Assembly: GCA_022559845.1 (NCBI GenBank)
Contig: CM040117.1
Location: 81,852,559 to 81,916,558 of the forward strand
Reading direction: 5' to 3'
Length of the DNA: 64,000 nucleotides
Source: Amorphophallus konjac
Taxonomy: Eukaryota; Streptophyta; Magnoliopsida; Alismatales; Araceae
Shown: positions 1 to 11,783 of the stretch, in pieces
Layout: each line of letters begins with the position of its first letter
Position numbering within the stretch: the first letter of the stretch is position 1
Position numbers and translations under genes: made by a program
Notes under the pieces: model-generated
Told to the model about the DNA's origin: nothing
The model's database searches: none
The model's input: the letters and a program-made list of their open reading frames with translations, nothing else

Positions 1-1671
1 AACGCCTAACAGAAGGGCGTTTACATATTTCTATTTTACAGAATTTTAATAATTTTATTAATTCATGAAAAACACGCCCTAGTCAGGGGCGTTAGTCAGG
101 TAAGTAACGCCTAACATAAGGGCGTTTACATATGTTCCGTTTTGCAGAATTTCATTATTTCAATAATTTATATAAAACGCGCCCTGGACAGGGGCGTTTC
201 TTCAGAGTTGACGACTATATAAGCAGGCGTCTCATTATTTAAATATTTGACAGAATATAAATAATTTTCAGGATTTATTTAAAACACGCCCTGGAAAGGG
301 GCGTTACTGTTTAATTTTATTTTACAGGATATACATAGTTCAGGAATTTACAGAAAACGCGCCCTAGAAAGGGGCGTTTCTTTTCAATTTACGCCCTGTG
401 ATGGGGCGTTAACAGGTGTAAAATGACGTTGTCAAGGTCGTGAATTCAAGGAATTTACAATATTTCAACAATAAATTTCCAAGATAGGAGACATGATCAT
501 GACAAGAAAATTAGCAGGAATTTACAGGTAGAGTCATGCAAGATATTAGAATCGATATTTCATATTTATTAATTTTAAACAGGATCAATTATTGATTACA
601 TGCGATTGTTCATGAAATTAACGCCTGTATACAAGGCGTATACTTTTAATTAACGACCACTGTGATGGTCGTTTCTTTTAAAGTAGCGCCCTATTCAAGG
701 GCGTTTCTTGAAAAATTTACAGAAAACGTATTAAAACTACATGCAAACTGTATAAATATATCATGCATGGTGCTTCTTATATTTATTTTTAGTTTGGGCT
801 ACGAGACTTGAGAAAATCCTACCTTAAAGGGTTGATTTGGAGATAACCGTGAAGGGTCTGTAAGAATTAAAGATGCAGCAGATGTTGGATGAAGATGATG
901 AAGAACCTTGTTCTTCACGTTACAGAACCTGTAGAGGAAGAGAAAAAGAAAGAAGATGAAGATGTTAATAATCTTCACAGATGTAACCGAAGCTAGGACA
1001 AATAATGAAGAACATAACCTTGTTCTTTACTCAAGCACCAGATCCTTATCCTGCATTAAAGGAGAAGAATAATAATCAATATTCTTCATGCGGCTGTAAA
1101 CAGAAGGGCAAAAGAAATAAGAAGAACGTATGTTCTTCACTTACCGTGTAGCAGTAGATCGATCAAATGGTTTAGGGTTGGATCGATCGGGTATATTTAT
1201 AGGATTTTAGAGTCCTAACAAAGGTAGTGTTTGATTGAGGGTAATATATCCCTAATAGAGTCCTTACTCTAATAGACACTTACTAGATTAGGTTAATCTT
1301 TCCCTGGATAAGCTCTGGGTTCGAACGGGTCACGAACTGAATTAACGCCTTAGGTCAGGGCGTCGATTCTTTAATTAACGACCTAGTTCAGGTCGTTTCT
1401 TAAGAAACGCCATGTATAAGGGCATTCCTTGTTTTTAAAACACGCCTAATATGTGGGCGTTTCTTTCACTTACCTATTTGGTCGCGTGAGAGTTGACGAC
1501 CACATTCGTGGGCGTCCTTTCTTTAGTCACGCCGTATGTAGAGGCGTTTCTTTTTAAATTAACGCCTTACTTAGAGGCGTTATCTTTAATTTGTTTTATT
1601 TTGTCTGTATTACTTCTGTAATATGTATGTTTTTAATTTTATTTCAATATTCATTTATCAGGGTTGCTACA
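1..1671 (-). repeat. 3' LTR of the Tekay-like element (partial)
   Basis: This segment is a direct repeat of 7772-9444, ends TGCTACA and is followed immediately by the polypurine tract. Only the part corresponding to U3 is in the window. It carries the same array of about 18 short inverted repeats as the other copy. Differences from the 5' LTR are mainly single-base transitions, with one single-base indel near position 48. Confidence 0.93.
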
Positions 1672-1686
1672 CCCTCCCCCACTTAA
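1672..1686 (-). other. Polypurine tract of the Tekay-like element
   Basis: On the minus strand this reads TTAAGTGGGGGAGGG and directly precedes the TGTAGCAACC start of the 3' LTR. Position and purine content fit the primer site for plus-strand DNA synthesis. Confidence 0.85.
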
Positions 1687-1747
1687 AAAGAATTTGGTCC
1701 CCAAATTCAATATATATAATTATACACGTGGAGAGTGTATATACCTC

Positions 1748-2677
1748 TTAGAATAACTCGGGAAATCGTTTCTTCATAGATTCCTCGGTCTCCCATGTCG
1801 CTTCGCGTTCGGGATTCTTATTCCATTGCACCTTGAGCATGTGAATAACCTTATTCCTTAGAGCTCGTATTTCTCGATCTAAGATCTTCATAGGCTTCTG
1901 TTCATAGGTGAGATCTTTCTGGATCACCAGATCTCTATGTTCAATAATATGAGATGGATCGTGCACATACTTCTTCAACATAGATATGTGAAATACATTA
2001 TGTACCTCGGACAATTGAGGAGGCAATGCGATGCGATAAGCAACCTCGCCAACTCTTTCAAGTACCTCAAATGGTCCGATGAATCTTGGCGTAAGCTTGC
2101 CCTTAACACCAAATCTTCGTATGCCACGTCCAGGCGATATCTTGAGAAATACATGATCTCCGATTTGGAATTCAAGATCTCTCCTTCTTGTATCAGCATA
2201 AGCTTTTTGTCTCGTCTGAGCAACTTGCAATCTTTCTCTGATTACTTGTATCTTCTCAGTTGTATCCCTTACCATGTCTGGACCTAGCAGTTGTTTTTCT
2301 CCAACTTCGTTCCAGCATATGGGTGATCTGCAACTCCTTCCGTATAAGGCTTCGAAAGGTGCCATTTGGATACTAGCTTGGTAGCTATTATTATATGCAA
2401 ATTCCACTAGTGGTAAATGATCGTGCCAGCATCCTCCAAAGTCAATGATGCATGCTCTAAGCATATCCTCAACAACCTGGTTAGTTCTCTCGGTCTGACC
2501 ATCCGTTTGTGGGTGGAAAGCAGTACTAAAGTTGAGCCTTGTTCCTAACGAATGTTGTAATCCCTTCCAAAAATGAGAAGTAAAACGGGGATCTCTGTCA
2601 GACACGATTGAGACAGGAATTCCATGTATCCTGACTATTTCCTTGATGTACAGTGCAGCTAGCACATCAATTGACCA
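1748..2677 (-). CDS. Tekay-like Pol, C-terminal part: integrase core and chromodomain (after in-frame stop)
   Basis: This stretch continues, in the same frame, the long gag-pol frame that stops at 2678-2680. It encodes the C-terminal two thirds of the retroviral-type integrase, the enzyme that inserts element cDNA into chromosomes. The second catalytic Asp lies in SDRDPRF (about 2605) and the Glu in GQTERTNQ (about 2500). A GPF-type C-terminal segment (KLTPRFIGPFEVLERVG) follows, then HISMLKKY, and a chromodomain-like tail with KVQWNKNPEREATWE near 1790. Chromodomains in this clade are thought to direct insertion to heterochromatin. The first residues after the stop (WSIDVLAALYIKEIV) align naturally with the preceding part, so only one codon separates this piece from an intact polyprotein. 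Confidence 0.9.
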   Translation of the reverse strand, partial: WSIDVLAALYIKEIVRIHGIPVSIVSDRDPRFTSHFWKGLQHSLGTRLNFSTAFHPQTDGQTERTNQVVEDMLRACIIDFGGCWHDHLPLVEFAYNNSYQASIQMAPFEALYGRSCRSPICWNEVGEKQLLGPDMVRDTTEKIQVIRERLQVAQTRQKAYADTRRRDLEFQIGDHVFLKISPGRGIRRFGVKGKLTPRFIGPFEVLERVGEVAYRIALPPQLSEVHNVFHISMLKKYVHDPSHIIEHRDLVIQKDLTYEQKPMKILDREIRALRNKVIHMLKVQWNKNPEREATWETEESMKKRFPELF

Positions 2678-5600
2678 TCAGCTTTTTATTGGCAAGAAAT
2701 GCGCCGATTTAGTTAATCGGTCAATGATAACCCAGATTCCATCATATCCTCCTTTAGATTTAGACAAACCCATGATGAAGTCCATACCAATATCCTCCCA
2801 CTTCCACTTAGGAATATCTAGAGGGTGTAGTTTTCCAGCAGGCTTTTGGTGTTCCGCCTTGACCTGTTGGCATGTAAGACAGCGTGATACATAGTCCGCT
2901 ATTTCTCTTTTCACATTGGGCCACCAAAAGTTCCTCTTTACATCTTGGTACATTTTAGTTGATCCAGGATGAATAATGTACCTTGATCGGTGAGCTTCAT
3001 CTAAGATCTTCTTCTTTAATTCCGGACAATCAGGTATACAAGTTCTACCTTTGAATAATAATCTTCCATCAGAAGTTAGTTGAAAATCAGATTGTCCTTC
3101 TAATCTGCCCTTGATTTCCACTAATATAGGATCATCACCCTGAAGTGCTTGTATCTCAGATAATAAATCTGACTGTATGCTTACATGAGATAATGTAACA
3201 AATTTGGATTCCGTGTCCAAGCTTATATTGAGCTCGGAGAATTGTTCAAGTAACCTCCATTCTTGTATCATACAATTGGCTATCATTGCTCTCGACTTTC
3301 GACTAAGGGCATCAGCAACATAATTACCCTTTCCGGGATGGTATTGTATATTGAAGTCGAAGTCCTTGAGATATTCTAGCCAGCGTCTTTGTCTCATGTT
3401 TAGCTCCTTTTGTGAGAATAGATATTTGAGACTCTTGTGATCGGAGTAGACAGTGAACTGTACTCCATAGAGATAGTGTCTCCATATCTTTAGGGCAAAT
3501 ACTACCGCGGCCAGTTCTAAGTCATGGACGGGGTAATTCTCCTCATGCTTCTTCAGTTGACGTGAAGAGTATGCTATGACCTTTCCTTGTTGCATTAGGA
3601 CACATCCGAGGCCAATGCCAGAAGCATCAGTGTAGACCTCGAATTTCTCTCCTTCTATTGGTAGAGCTAACACCGGAGCTGTAGTGAGATGATCCTTAAG
3701 AGTTTGGAAACTTCTTTCACATTCCTCACTCCATTCATATCGGATCTCCTTACGAGTTAACCTTGTAAGGGGCACGGCGATCTTAGAGAAATCTTTGATG
3801 AATCGCCGATAATAGCCTGCAAGACCTAAGAAACTTCTGATCTCGCTTGCATTAGTGGGTCTTTCCCAGTTTCTTACAGCTTCAACCTTTGACGGATCTA
3901 CAGATAAACCGTCCTTGGATATGACATGTCCGAGAAAAGCCACTTCTTCAAGCCAGAACTCGCATTTGCTGAGTTTAGCATATAATTGATTTGTCCTCAA
4001 GACTTGCAATGCAATCCTCAAATGCTCTTCATGTTCTTCCTTAGTCTTAGAATATATCAATATATCATCAATGAAGACTACTATGAATTGATCCAAGTAA
4101 GGCCTGAATATGCTATTCATTAACTGCATAAAGGCAGCAGGGGCATTTGTTAGTCCAAAAGACATAACAACAAATTCGTAATGGCCATACCTGCTTCTGA
4201 ATGCGGTCTTGTGAATGTCATCATCCTTGATTCTTAACTGATGATATCCCGACCTGAGATCAATCTTGGAAAAATATTTGGATCCTGAAATCTGATCAAA
4301 TAATTCATCGATTCTCGATAGTGGATACTTGTTCTTGATAGTAAGATGATTCAACTGTCGATAGTCGATACACAATCTCATGGATCCATCTTTCTTCTTT
4401 ACAAATAAGACTGGTGCTCCCCACAGGGAAGTACTTGGTCTAATAAACCCTTTTTGGATTAGTTCCATCAACTGCTCCTTCAACTCCTTGAGTTCAGCAG
4501 GGGACATTCTATATGGTGCCTTTGAAACAGGACCAGCACTAGGGACTAAGTCAATGGTGAAGGCCACTTCTCTTTGAGGGGGTAATCCCGGCAAATCTTC
4601 TGGAAATACGTCTGGGAATTCTCGCACTACCTGAACGTCTTCTATCTTGGTTTTCTTAGCTTCTTTAACAGTGACAAAAGCAAGGAAGGATACACATCCC
4701 TTCCTGACGAGCTTGCTTGCTCGAAGAGCTGAAATAAGAGGGGATTTGCTTCGACTCTTAGGACTAGTATAAGTCAGTTCTGGAAATTCTTTGAAAACGA
4801 TCTTGCTATTACGGCAATCAACCGTTGCCTGGTACTTAGATAACCAATCTGCTCCTAGTATAACATCATATTCTTTTAGATCTAAACAGATAAGATCAAT
4901 AGGAAAATTCTTTCCTCGAACCAATACCTCACAGTTTTGGTAATGATGCGTGATATCCGTCTCGTTTTCGAGAGGAGTAGACAACACTATTTTCATCCAT
5001 TCCGGTTCTAGAGGTAACGGGTCAGCAAACTTCTTAGAAACAATAGAATGCGATGCACCCGTATCAAATAAGACATGTGCATATTTGGAACAAATTTTCA
5101 ATGTACCTTCCACTAATCCGCCTTCTTCTTCAGGTTCGGTCTTCTGTATTGCATGAAGACGAGCATTCTTTGTCACCGAGCGTTTACCATCGCCGGCTTG
5201 GTCGTTCATTAATGGACACTCGGGAATCCGATGCTCACGGCTTCCACAACGGAGACAAGCTCCTAATTTCCTCCAGCATTCTTCCGTCTTGTGACCAGCC
5301 TTGTCACAATGCTTGCAGACTGTATTCGAAGGGGTAGTGGTGATAGAGAAAGGCTTGGTCTTCTTGAATTTCTGATCTTGAGAGGAAGAACCTCCATTAT
5401 TGGGCCTCTTCTTACAGTTGGGTTTGAAAGAACCCGAACCCGTGACTTGTTCCTTCTTGTCTTTTCCACGGATCCTATCAGATAGTTCCGTGGCATCTTC
5501 AAGTAATTGAGCTCGGCGCACTATTTCAGAATAAATTTGGATGTCCATAGGCGCCAATTGAGTAATATAGTGGGGCCTAAGCCCATTAAGAAATCTACGG

Positions 5601-6100
5601 GCTTTCATCTTCTCCGTGCTAATAAGATGCTTAGCATATCTAGATAACCTGGAGAACTGAGCTTCATAATCTGCTAATGATAAGGATCGTTGCTTTAATG
5701 CAGCGAATTCGGCAGCCTTCTTTTCTTGGACTCGGTCCGAGAAATATTTAGCATTGAAGTATTCCACGAATTCTTCCCATGTTACTTGAGTAGGATCGAT
5801 GGTTGCTTCAATAGACTCCCACCAGCATCTAGCATCTTTCTCTAACTGGAATGTAGCTAATAGCACTTTGTCCTGGTCCGTGCATTGCATGACACGGAAT
5901 ATGCGTTCGGTTTCCCGAACCCAATGCTCGGCATCATCCGGATCGGTCGATCCCATAAACTTCGGGGGATTCATATTCTTAAAGGCTTGGTGTAAGCTTC
6001 TAGCTCGTGGAGCACCACCTTGTGCTACCTGTTGTAGCACTTGGGTCATCCCTTGAAGGGTACGCTGCATGTTGCGCCATTGAGCACGTTCGGCAGCCAT
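2678..6100 (-). CDS. Tekay-like Gag-Pol polyprotein, N-terminal 1140 residues
   Basis: This is a single long frame encoding, in order, Gag, protease, reverse transcriptase, RNase H and the start of integrase. Visible motifs are two zinc knuckles ([14 protein letters not shown], then [14 protein letters not shown], about 5300-5190), the aspartic protease site FDTGAS (about 5060), RT motifs [10 protein letters not shown] and FIDDILIYS (about 4070), RNase [14 protein letters not shown] (about 3625), an integrase HHCC finger ending CLTCQQVK (about 2880) and the first integrase Asp in GMDF. The polyprotein makes the virus-like particle and copies and integrates the element. It ends at a TGA at 2678-2680 immediately before WSID; the remaining integrase follows in frame. 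The ATG at 6100 lies about 155 bases downstream of the primer-binding site, which fits a gag start. Without that one stop the frame would be complete. Confidence 0.95.
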   Translation of the reverse strand: MAAERAQWRNMQRTLQGMTQVLQQVAQGGAPRARSLHQAFKNMNPPKFMGSTDPDDAEHWVRETERIFRVMQCTDQDKVLLATFQLEKDARCWWESIEATIDPTQVTWEEFVEYFNAKYFSDRVQEKKAAEFAALKQRSLSLADYEAQFSRLSRYAKHLISTEKMKARRFLNGLRPHYITQLAPMDIQIYSEIVRRAQLLEDATELSDRIRGKDKKEQVTGSGSFKPNCKKRPNNGGSSSQDQKFKKTKPFSITTTPSNTVCKHCDKAGHKTEECWRKLGACLRCGSREHRIPECPLMNDQAGDGKRSVTKNARLHAIQKTEPEEEGGLVEGTLKICSKYAHVLFDTGASHSIVSKKFADPLPLEPEWMKIVLSTPLENETDITHHYQNCEVLVRGKNFPIDLICLDLKEYDVILGADWLSKYQATVDCRNSKIVFKEFPELTYTSPKSRSKSPLISALRASKLVRKGCVSFLAFVTVKEAKKTKIEDVQVVREFPDVFPEDLPGLPPQREVAFTIDLVPSAGPVSKAPYRMSPAELKELKEQLMELIQKGFIRPSTSLWGAPVLFVKKKDGSMRLCIDYRQLNHLTIKNKYPLSRIDELFDQISGSKYFSKIDLRSGYHQLRIKDDDIHKTAFRSRYGHYEFVVMSFGLTNAPAAFMQLMNSIFRPYLDQFIVVFIDDILIYSKTKEEHEEHLRIALQVLRTNQLYAKLSKCEFWLEEVAFLGHVISKDGLSVDPSKVEAVRNWERPTNASEIRSFLGLAGYYRRFIKDFSKIAVPLTRLTRKEIRYEWSEECERSFQTLKDHLTTAPVLALPIEGEKFEVYTDASGIGLGCVLMQQGKVIAYSSRQLKKHEENYPVHDLELAAVVFALKIWRHYLYGVQFTVYSDHKSLKYLFSQKELNMRQRRWLEYLKDFDFNIQYHPGKGNYVADALSRKSRAMIANCMIQEWRLLEQFSELNISLDTESKFVTLSHVSIQSDLLSEIQALQGDDPILVEIKGRLEGQSDFQLTSDGRLLFKGRTCIPDCPELKKKILDEAHRSRYIIHPGSTKMYQDVKRNFWWPNVKREIADYVSRCLTCQQVKAEHQKPAGKLHPLDIPKWKWEDIGMDFIMGLSKSKGGYDGIWVIIDRLTKSAHFLPIKS

Positions 6101-6254
6101 TATCCTACAATTACAATAACTATATTAGTACGTGATCGTATTTAAAGACTCGTATACTATGTTAAATCTAACCCTTGGTTCTACCCAATCTCACTGGTTT
6201 AAAGGTTCAACTTATCCTTGGACTTGGATTTTTCCTAGGAATTGAATACCTTAG

Positions 6255-6266
6255 GCTCTGATACCA
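6255..6266 (-). other. Primer-binding site (initiator-tRNA-Met type), Tekay-like element
   Basis: The minus strand reads TGGTATCAGAGC, the standard plant retroelement primer site complementary to the 3' end of initiator tRNA-Met. It lies seven bases inside the 5' LTR boundary (6274). Confidence 0.93.
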
Positions 6267-7667
6267 CAAAGACTGTCACGCCCCGAGCGCGGAAGATACC
6301 CGGAGATGCGCGACGTGTCTATATCAATCATATCAATCAGAGTGGTCGTATATTTGACGCAAAGACAGAGATGCGTAAAATAGCAAGATAACCCAATCCT
6401 TTATTTCATAATGGATAGACTATTACAAATCCAATACTCTGTTTAATAAAAAGGAAAAGAATACATATTTGACTCAAGAAACTAAAGGAAAGACTAGACG
6501 ACACTTGAGCAGCTCTATCACTTTCACTCTTGAACATTCCCATCCGATTGACTTCCATCGTCGTCGGACTTACCTGAAAAGTACAAAGGGACAAACGGAA
6601 TGAGCGAACGCTCAGTAGGAAATTATATCTCAAGTACTAGCAAGGGGTTTAAGTAATTACATCTTTCATGAATGCAATAAAGCTATGCATGCTCGCATAA
6701 AACGACAAGATAGAGAGAATGTAATATCAAGAAATAAGATGAACTTAATCATGAACTTCCAACAAGATGACAAGTGTATTCAAGGTATTCAAGCAAGCAC
6801 GTTTAACAAGTCATGTCAAGAACTTTGGCTATCATGTATCAAGCAAGTAAATTACCCTTTTTCGGGCCACGCATTTCATGTAAAGTCAAGTACGATTCAA
6901 GTACAAGATGTGTGTGGAATGTCCAATCAAGCAAGTCAAGTACTCGGTATAATGCCAGATACCTTATCATTTTAACTCCCATGGGCACAAGTACTTTCGG
7001 GTGCTCCTCCCAGGACCAGATCGGGCCCTATATGCACAGGCATTTATCATGTATTTTTGACATCCACTCTTGTTTATATACCCAATATAGAGTTTCAATA
7101 TTCAAGCTTGTAGACATGTATGACAACTTTGACAGAATAGAGTCCAAAAATATGACAAAGGATATAGATTGTCGATAATAACGGTAAAATCAGGATATCA
7201 ATAAAACTAGGTAGAATATGGTTCCCTTAACTTAGGTCCCATGACAAATCAATATGGACATTCTTTATATAGAATTGAGGTCCACATAAACATTAGATCA
7301 AGCAAGATACCCTCATTCTTATCATAGAATTGAGGTTTACAAGAATGATATGATATGGCATGATATCATCATCCCATTAAGAATTTCTTATGATATACTC
7401 TTTGTATAATCATAAGGGCCGGTATACCATGTTTCTTTAGATTGACATGGCAAGGATCGTGTAATGGGTTTTTAGGGTACAACCAGCTCAGTCGGCCTTG
7501 AGGGAATCCAAGGCTACGAGGAGTCTTACGGAGGTCTCTATGACTAACTCGCTAGTCCAAAGGAACGGAATGTCCAATGGAGAGCTTGTATGTCAATGAG
7601 AGTTGAGTGTGATCGATGAAACAACGTGAAACGTGGGACTATACTCATGGAGTGGAGAATAGTGCCG

Positions 7668-7686
7668 ATATATATATTATATAACA
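7668..7686 (-). promoter_or_regulatory. Possible TATA region of the Tekay-like LTR
   Basis: The minus strand reads GTTATATAATATATATATC. It lies directly downstream of the inverted-repeat array and is the only strong TATA-like block in the LTR. The assignment is by position and composition only. Confidence 0.45.
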
Positions 7687-7739
7687 TATGAAATCATCGG
7701 TTAACAAAAACAGGGAAAAATCAGTTTTACAGTAAAATA

Positions 7740-9375
7740 ACGACTTAGGTCAAGTCGTTTCTCAAGTAATTAACGCCTAACAGAAGGGCGTTTACATATT
7801 TCTATTTTACAGAATTTTCAATAATTTTATTAATTCATGAAAAACACGCCCTAGTCAGGGGCGTTAGTCAGGTAAGTAACACCTAACATAAGGGCGTTTA
7901 CATATGTTCTGTTTTGCAGAATTTCATTATTTCAATAATTTATATAAAACGCGCCCTGGACAGGGGCATTTCTTCAGAGTTGACGACTATATAAGCAGGC
8001 GTCTCATTATTTAAATATTTGACAGAATATAAATAATTTTCAGGATTTATTTAAAACACGCCCTGGAAAGGGGCGTTACTGTTTAATTTTATTTTACAGG
8101 ATATACATAGTTCAGGAATTTACAGAAAACGCGCCCTAGAAAGGGGCGTTTCTTTTCAATTTACGCCCTGTGATGGGGCGTTAACAGGTGTAAAACGACG
8201 TTGTCAAGGTCGTGAATTCAAGGAATTTACAATATTTCAACAATAAATTTCCAAGACAGGAGACATGATCATGACAAGAAAATTAGCAGGAATTTACAGG
8301 TAGAGTCGTCGAAGATATTAGAATCGATATTTCATATTTATTGAATTTTAAACAGGATCAATTATTGATTACATGCGATTGTTCATGAAATTAACGCCTG
8401 TATACAAGGCGTATACTTTTAATTAACGACCACTGTGATGGTCGTTTCTTTTAAAGTAGCGCCCTATTCAAGGGCGTTTCTTGAAAAATTTATAGAAAAC
8501 GTATTAAAACTACATGCAAACTGTATAAATATATCATGCATGGTGCTTCTTATATTTATTTTTAGTTTGGGCTACGAGACTTGAGAAAATCCTACCTTAA
8601 AGGGTTGATTTGGAGATAACCGTGAAGGGTATGTAAGAATTAAAGATGCAGCAGATGTTGGATGAAGATGATGAAGAACCTTGTTCTTCACGTTACAGAA
8701 CCTGTAGAGGAAGAGAAAAAGAAAGAAGATGAAGATGTTAATAATCTTCACAGATGTAACCGAAGCTAGGACAAATAATGAAGAACATAACCTTGTTCTT
8801 TACTCAAGCACCAGATCCTTATCCTGCATTAAAGGAGAAGAATAATAATCAATATTCTTCATGCGGCTGTAAACAGAAGGGCAAAAGAAATAAGAAGAAC
8901 GTATGTTCTTCACTTACCGTGTAGCAGTAGATCGATCAAATGGTTTAGGGTTGGATCGATCGGGTATATTTATAGGATTTTAGAGTCCTAACAAAGGTAG
9001 TGTTTGATTGAGGGTAATATATCCCTAATAGAGTCCTTACTCTAATAGACACTTACTAGATTAGGTTAATCTTTCCCTGGATAAGCTCTGGGTTCGAACG
9101 GGTCACGAACTGAATTAACGCCTTAGGTCAGGGCGTCGATTCTTTAATTAACGACCTAGTTCAGGTCGTTTCTTAAGAAACGCCATGTATAAGGGCGTTC
9201 CTTGTTTTTAAAACACGCCTAATATGTGGGCGTTTCTTTCACTTACCTATTTGGTCGCGTGAGAGTTGACGACCACATTCGTGGGCGTCCTTTCTTTAGT
9301 CACGCCGTATGTAGGGGCGTTTCTTTTTAAATTAATGCCTTACTCAGAGGCGTTATCTTTAATTTATTTTATTTT
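7740..9375. repeat. U3 array of about 18 short inverted repeats (ACGCC..GGCGT / ACGACC..GGTCGT)
   Basis: Across 1.6 kb, units of about 20-24 bases recur every few tens of bases. Each has a left arm ACGCC(C) or ACGAC(C), an 8-10 base middle and the matching right arm GGCGT or GGTCGT, commonly followed by TTTC. Examples start near 7772, 7845, 7946, 8055, 8132, 8394, 8425, 9116 and 9149. The arms change together: GCC pairs with GGC, and GACC with GGTC. Sequence between units is AT-rich and unrelated. The same array is in the left LTR (1-1600). Confidence 0.85.
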
Positions 9376-9444
9376 GTCTGTATTACTTCTGTAATATGTA
9401 TGTTTTTAATTTTATTTCAATATTCATTTATCAGGGTTGCTACA

Positions 9445-11783
9445 AAAATTTTGTCAAGTAAATATTTGTAATGGGGTATTTTATTTCTCCCTTTGAACAA
9501 AGGGATACCCAAATAGTTGATGTTGTCGGTCCTATGCTGAAATCCAGTGATATGCTGAATACGATTGGTAGAACGAGCCAGCATATGTCTGGACACAATG
9601 AAGCTACTTTTGTGAGCATTAACCCACTGCCCTGAGGAGATCTCATACCTTTTAAGGAAGAGAAGGTGTTTAACAGACGATAGTCCTCCATTCATAAAAA
9701 TAATAGAATCATCAGCATACAAAATGTGAGAGATGGGTTTAACACTCTGGGAGATATGATAATAATGGCAGTGACCTGAATTAAAAAGAAGAGTAAGCCC
9801 ACGACTCATGACTTCCTCAGCCAAAATAAAAAGGGTCAGGGCAAGGGGATCCCCTTGTCGGACCCCCCGGGTGGACTTAAAGTAACCACAAAGCCACCCA
9901 TTGAAGGACACTGTAAACCAGCAATTGACAAGCATCTGCGCAATAAGAGAGGTAAATATGCTGGAAAACCCAAATCTTTTTAACACCAGGAGTAAGAAAT
10001 CCCATTCAATTCGATCATAAGCTTTGGCCATATCAAGTTTTATGAGAATATTGTGCCCCCTGACCGGCCTATCAATCTCCATGAAGAGTTCCTTGGCTAG
10101 CAAAAAAATATCCATAATAAGCCTGCCACTAACAAATTCACTTTGCTGATCAGAGATAACTAGAGGGAGGATAGAACACAGCCGATCACAAATAATTTTT
10201 GAAACAATCTTGAAAGAGAAATTACACAGACTAATAGGCCTGAAATTAGCATAGGAGGACGGACTCTTCACTTTGGGAACCAAAAAAAGGATGGTTGAGG
10301 TAACCCCCTGAGGCAGGCCCCAGCCTTGAAAGAAGCTTCGAATGGCCAAAACAACATCAGCTCCGACAATTTCCCAGCAATGAGTGAACAATCCTCTAGT
10401 AAAACCATCAGGCCCCGACGAACTATTACTAGAAAGAGAGAAAACCACCTGCCTAATTTCCTCCTCCGATGGCAAGATGTAGAGAGAATTGTTCTGATCT
10501 TTGCTAATAACATGAGGAATGACTGAGAGTAAGCTCTCGTCAATAGTATGGTCTTCAAAAGAGAGGCGAGACTTAAAGAAAGAGACTGCTCCTTCTGCAA
10601 GGACCTCTTGATCTTCAACCCAACAGCCATCTATCTGCAATTTAGAGACAAAATCATGATGCCTTCTAGCCTTGGTATAATGATGGAAAAATTGCGTATT
10701 ATGGTCACCACATTTCATCCACTGCAGCCGAGATTTCTGAAACCAGAACATCTCCTCATGGTGAAGAACTAGCCTCAATTCAACATTGGCTCTCTGAAGA
10801 GCAACCCATTTGTCAACCGAAGGATCAACATCAAAAGCAGCTTGGGCCTGTTCAGCATTACCTTCAGCGGTGGCTTTAAGCCGGTCAAGGTTACCAAACA
10901 CAGTCTTGTTCCACTCTCGCAGAGCAGATTTCAAATGCTTAAGTATCTGCTACAACTTGTAAAAAGGATGGCAATGAGCCACTTGGTTGTTGCTCCACTG
11001 CAGTTTCATAAACTCAAGAAAATCAGTGTGAGAGTGCCACATATGTTGATAGATGAATCTCCCAGGAACGGGTTGAAGGGGATGAACTGTCAACAACAAA
11101 GGAGCTTGGTCCAACGGGCCTCTCAGAAGATGCTTGACAGTAAGATTGTTCGAGAGATTCAGCCATTCCGCATTGCATAAGACCATGTCTAGGGGAGCTC
11201 TAATATAGGATGCCCCAACTTGATTATTGGTCTAGGTATAAGGTGAGCCAGAAAACCCAGCATCCATCAAACCAGTGGTAGATAAAAAACCCTGAAAATC
11301 AGTCATAGTGTTCATGGAAGACATTGAACCACCAATCTTTTCCTCCAGAGACACAATACAGTTGAAGTCTCCACCTATTATCCATGGAATGGACACTCCT
11401 TGACAAAACAGCATAAGAGCATCAAAAAGATCCCTACGATTCCTCATATTGTATGAGGCATAAATGGCAGTAAAAAACCTTGAGCAATTGTCATCGTCTT
11501 TAAGAGCAACAGTAAGAAATTGAGGGTGCATCTCTATAGTCTCAAGACATAAGTTAGCATCATAGAACAGCCAAATTTTCGACTGTGGACCATCATTGCT
11601 AATGACTTGAGAAAGTTTTATTCTACGGGCCACACGATGAGCACGTTCAAAATCAATATGAGGCTCCGAAATAGCGGCAAGGGAAATTTGATGAGATTTA
11701 ATATGATGAGCAAGACTTCTTATGGTAGTTGAATTATCGATTCCTCTAACATTCCATATTAGAGCGGATTTAATCATTGACAT
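9445..11783 (-). pseudogene. LINE ORF2: endonuclease and reverse transcriptase (interrupted)
   Basis: One continuous frame begins at the ATG at 11783 (MSMIKSALIWNVRG), which overlaps the ORF1 stop by 14 bases. The N-terminal endonuclease shows ALIWNVRG, ISEPH and GGDFNC. A linker (WFQKSRLQWMKCGDHNTQFFH) follows, then RT motifs SGPDG, FRPISLCN, KLDMAKAYDRIEWDF, GVRQGDPLA and the catalytic LYADDSIIF (about 9715). Two in-frame TAG stops interrupt it, at 11232-11234 (where the family has Trp, PYT-W-TNN) and 10950-10952. There is no frameshift over 2.4 kb. The enzyme nicks DNA and copies its own RNA at the target site. The last residues before 9444 (KYLLDKIF) join LTR sequence. Confidence 0.9.

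Larger units (their letters stand above)
1..9444 (-). mobile_element. Ty3/gypsy chromovirus (Tekay/Del-like) LTR retrotransposon, left end outside window
   Basis: This is a nearly complete LTR retrotransposon read on the minus strand. Bases 1-1671 match 7772-9444 with roughly 1% differences by eye, so they are the 3' and 5' LTRs. Between them lie, in minus-strand order, a primer-binding site, one gag-pol frame and a polypurine tract. The LTR is 3.17 kb, runs TG..CA, and the integrase ends in a chromodomain-like tail. Long LTRs, a single gag-pol frame and a chromodomain are known features of the Tekay/Del clade. The right end (9444) lies inside a LINE reverse-transcriptase frame. The right flanking five bases are AAAAT, but the left copy of the target duplication is outside the window. 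High LTR similarity suggests a recent insertion. Confidence 0.93.
6274..9444 (-). repeat. 5' LTR of the Tekay-like element (3171 bp)
   Basis: Plus-strand limits are TGTCACGCCCC at 6274 and TTGCTACA ending at 9444 (TG..CA on both strands). A TA-rich box on the minus strand (7668-7686) is a possible TATA element. It divides the LTR into a 1.75-kb U3 (to the right, full of short inverted repeats) and an R-U5 part (6274 to about 7670) with no comparable array. No protein-coding capacity is apparent. Confidence 0.92.

Noticed and set aside
6685..7178. Plus-strand frames in the Tekay-like LTR
   Set aside because: They lie in R-U5 of the LTR, opposite to the element, with no family similarity.
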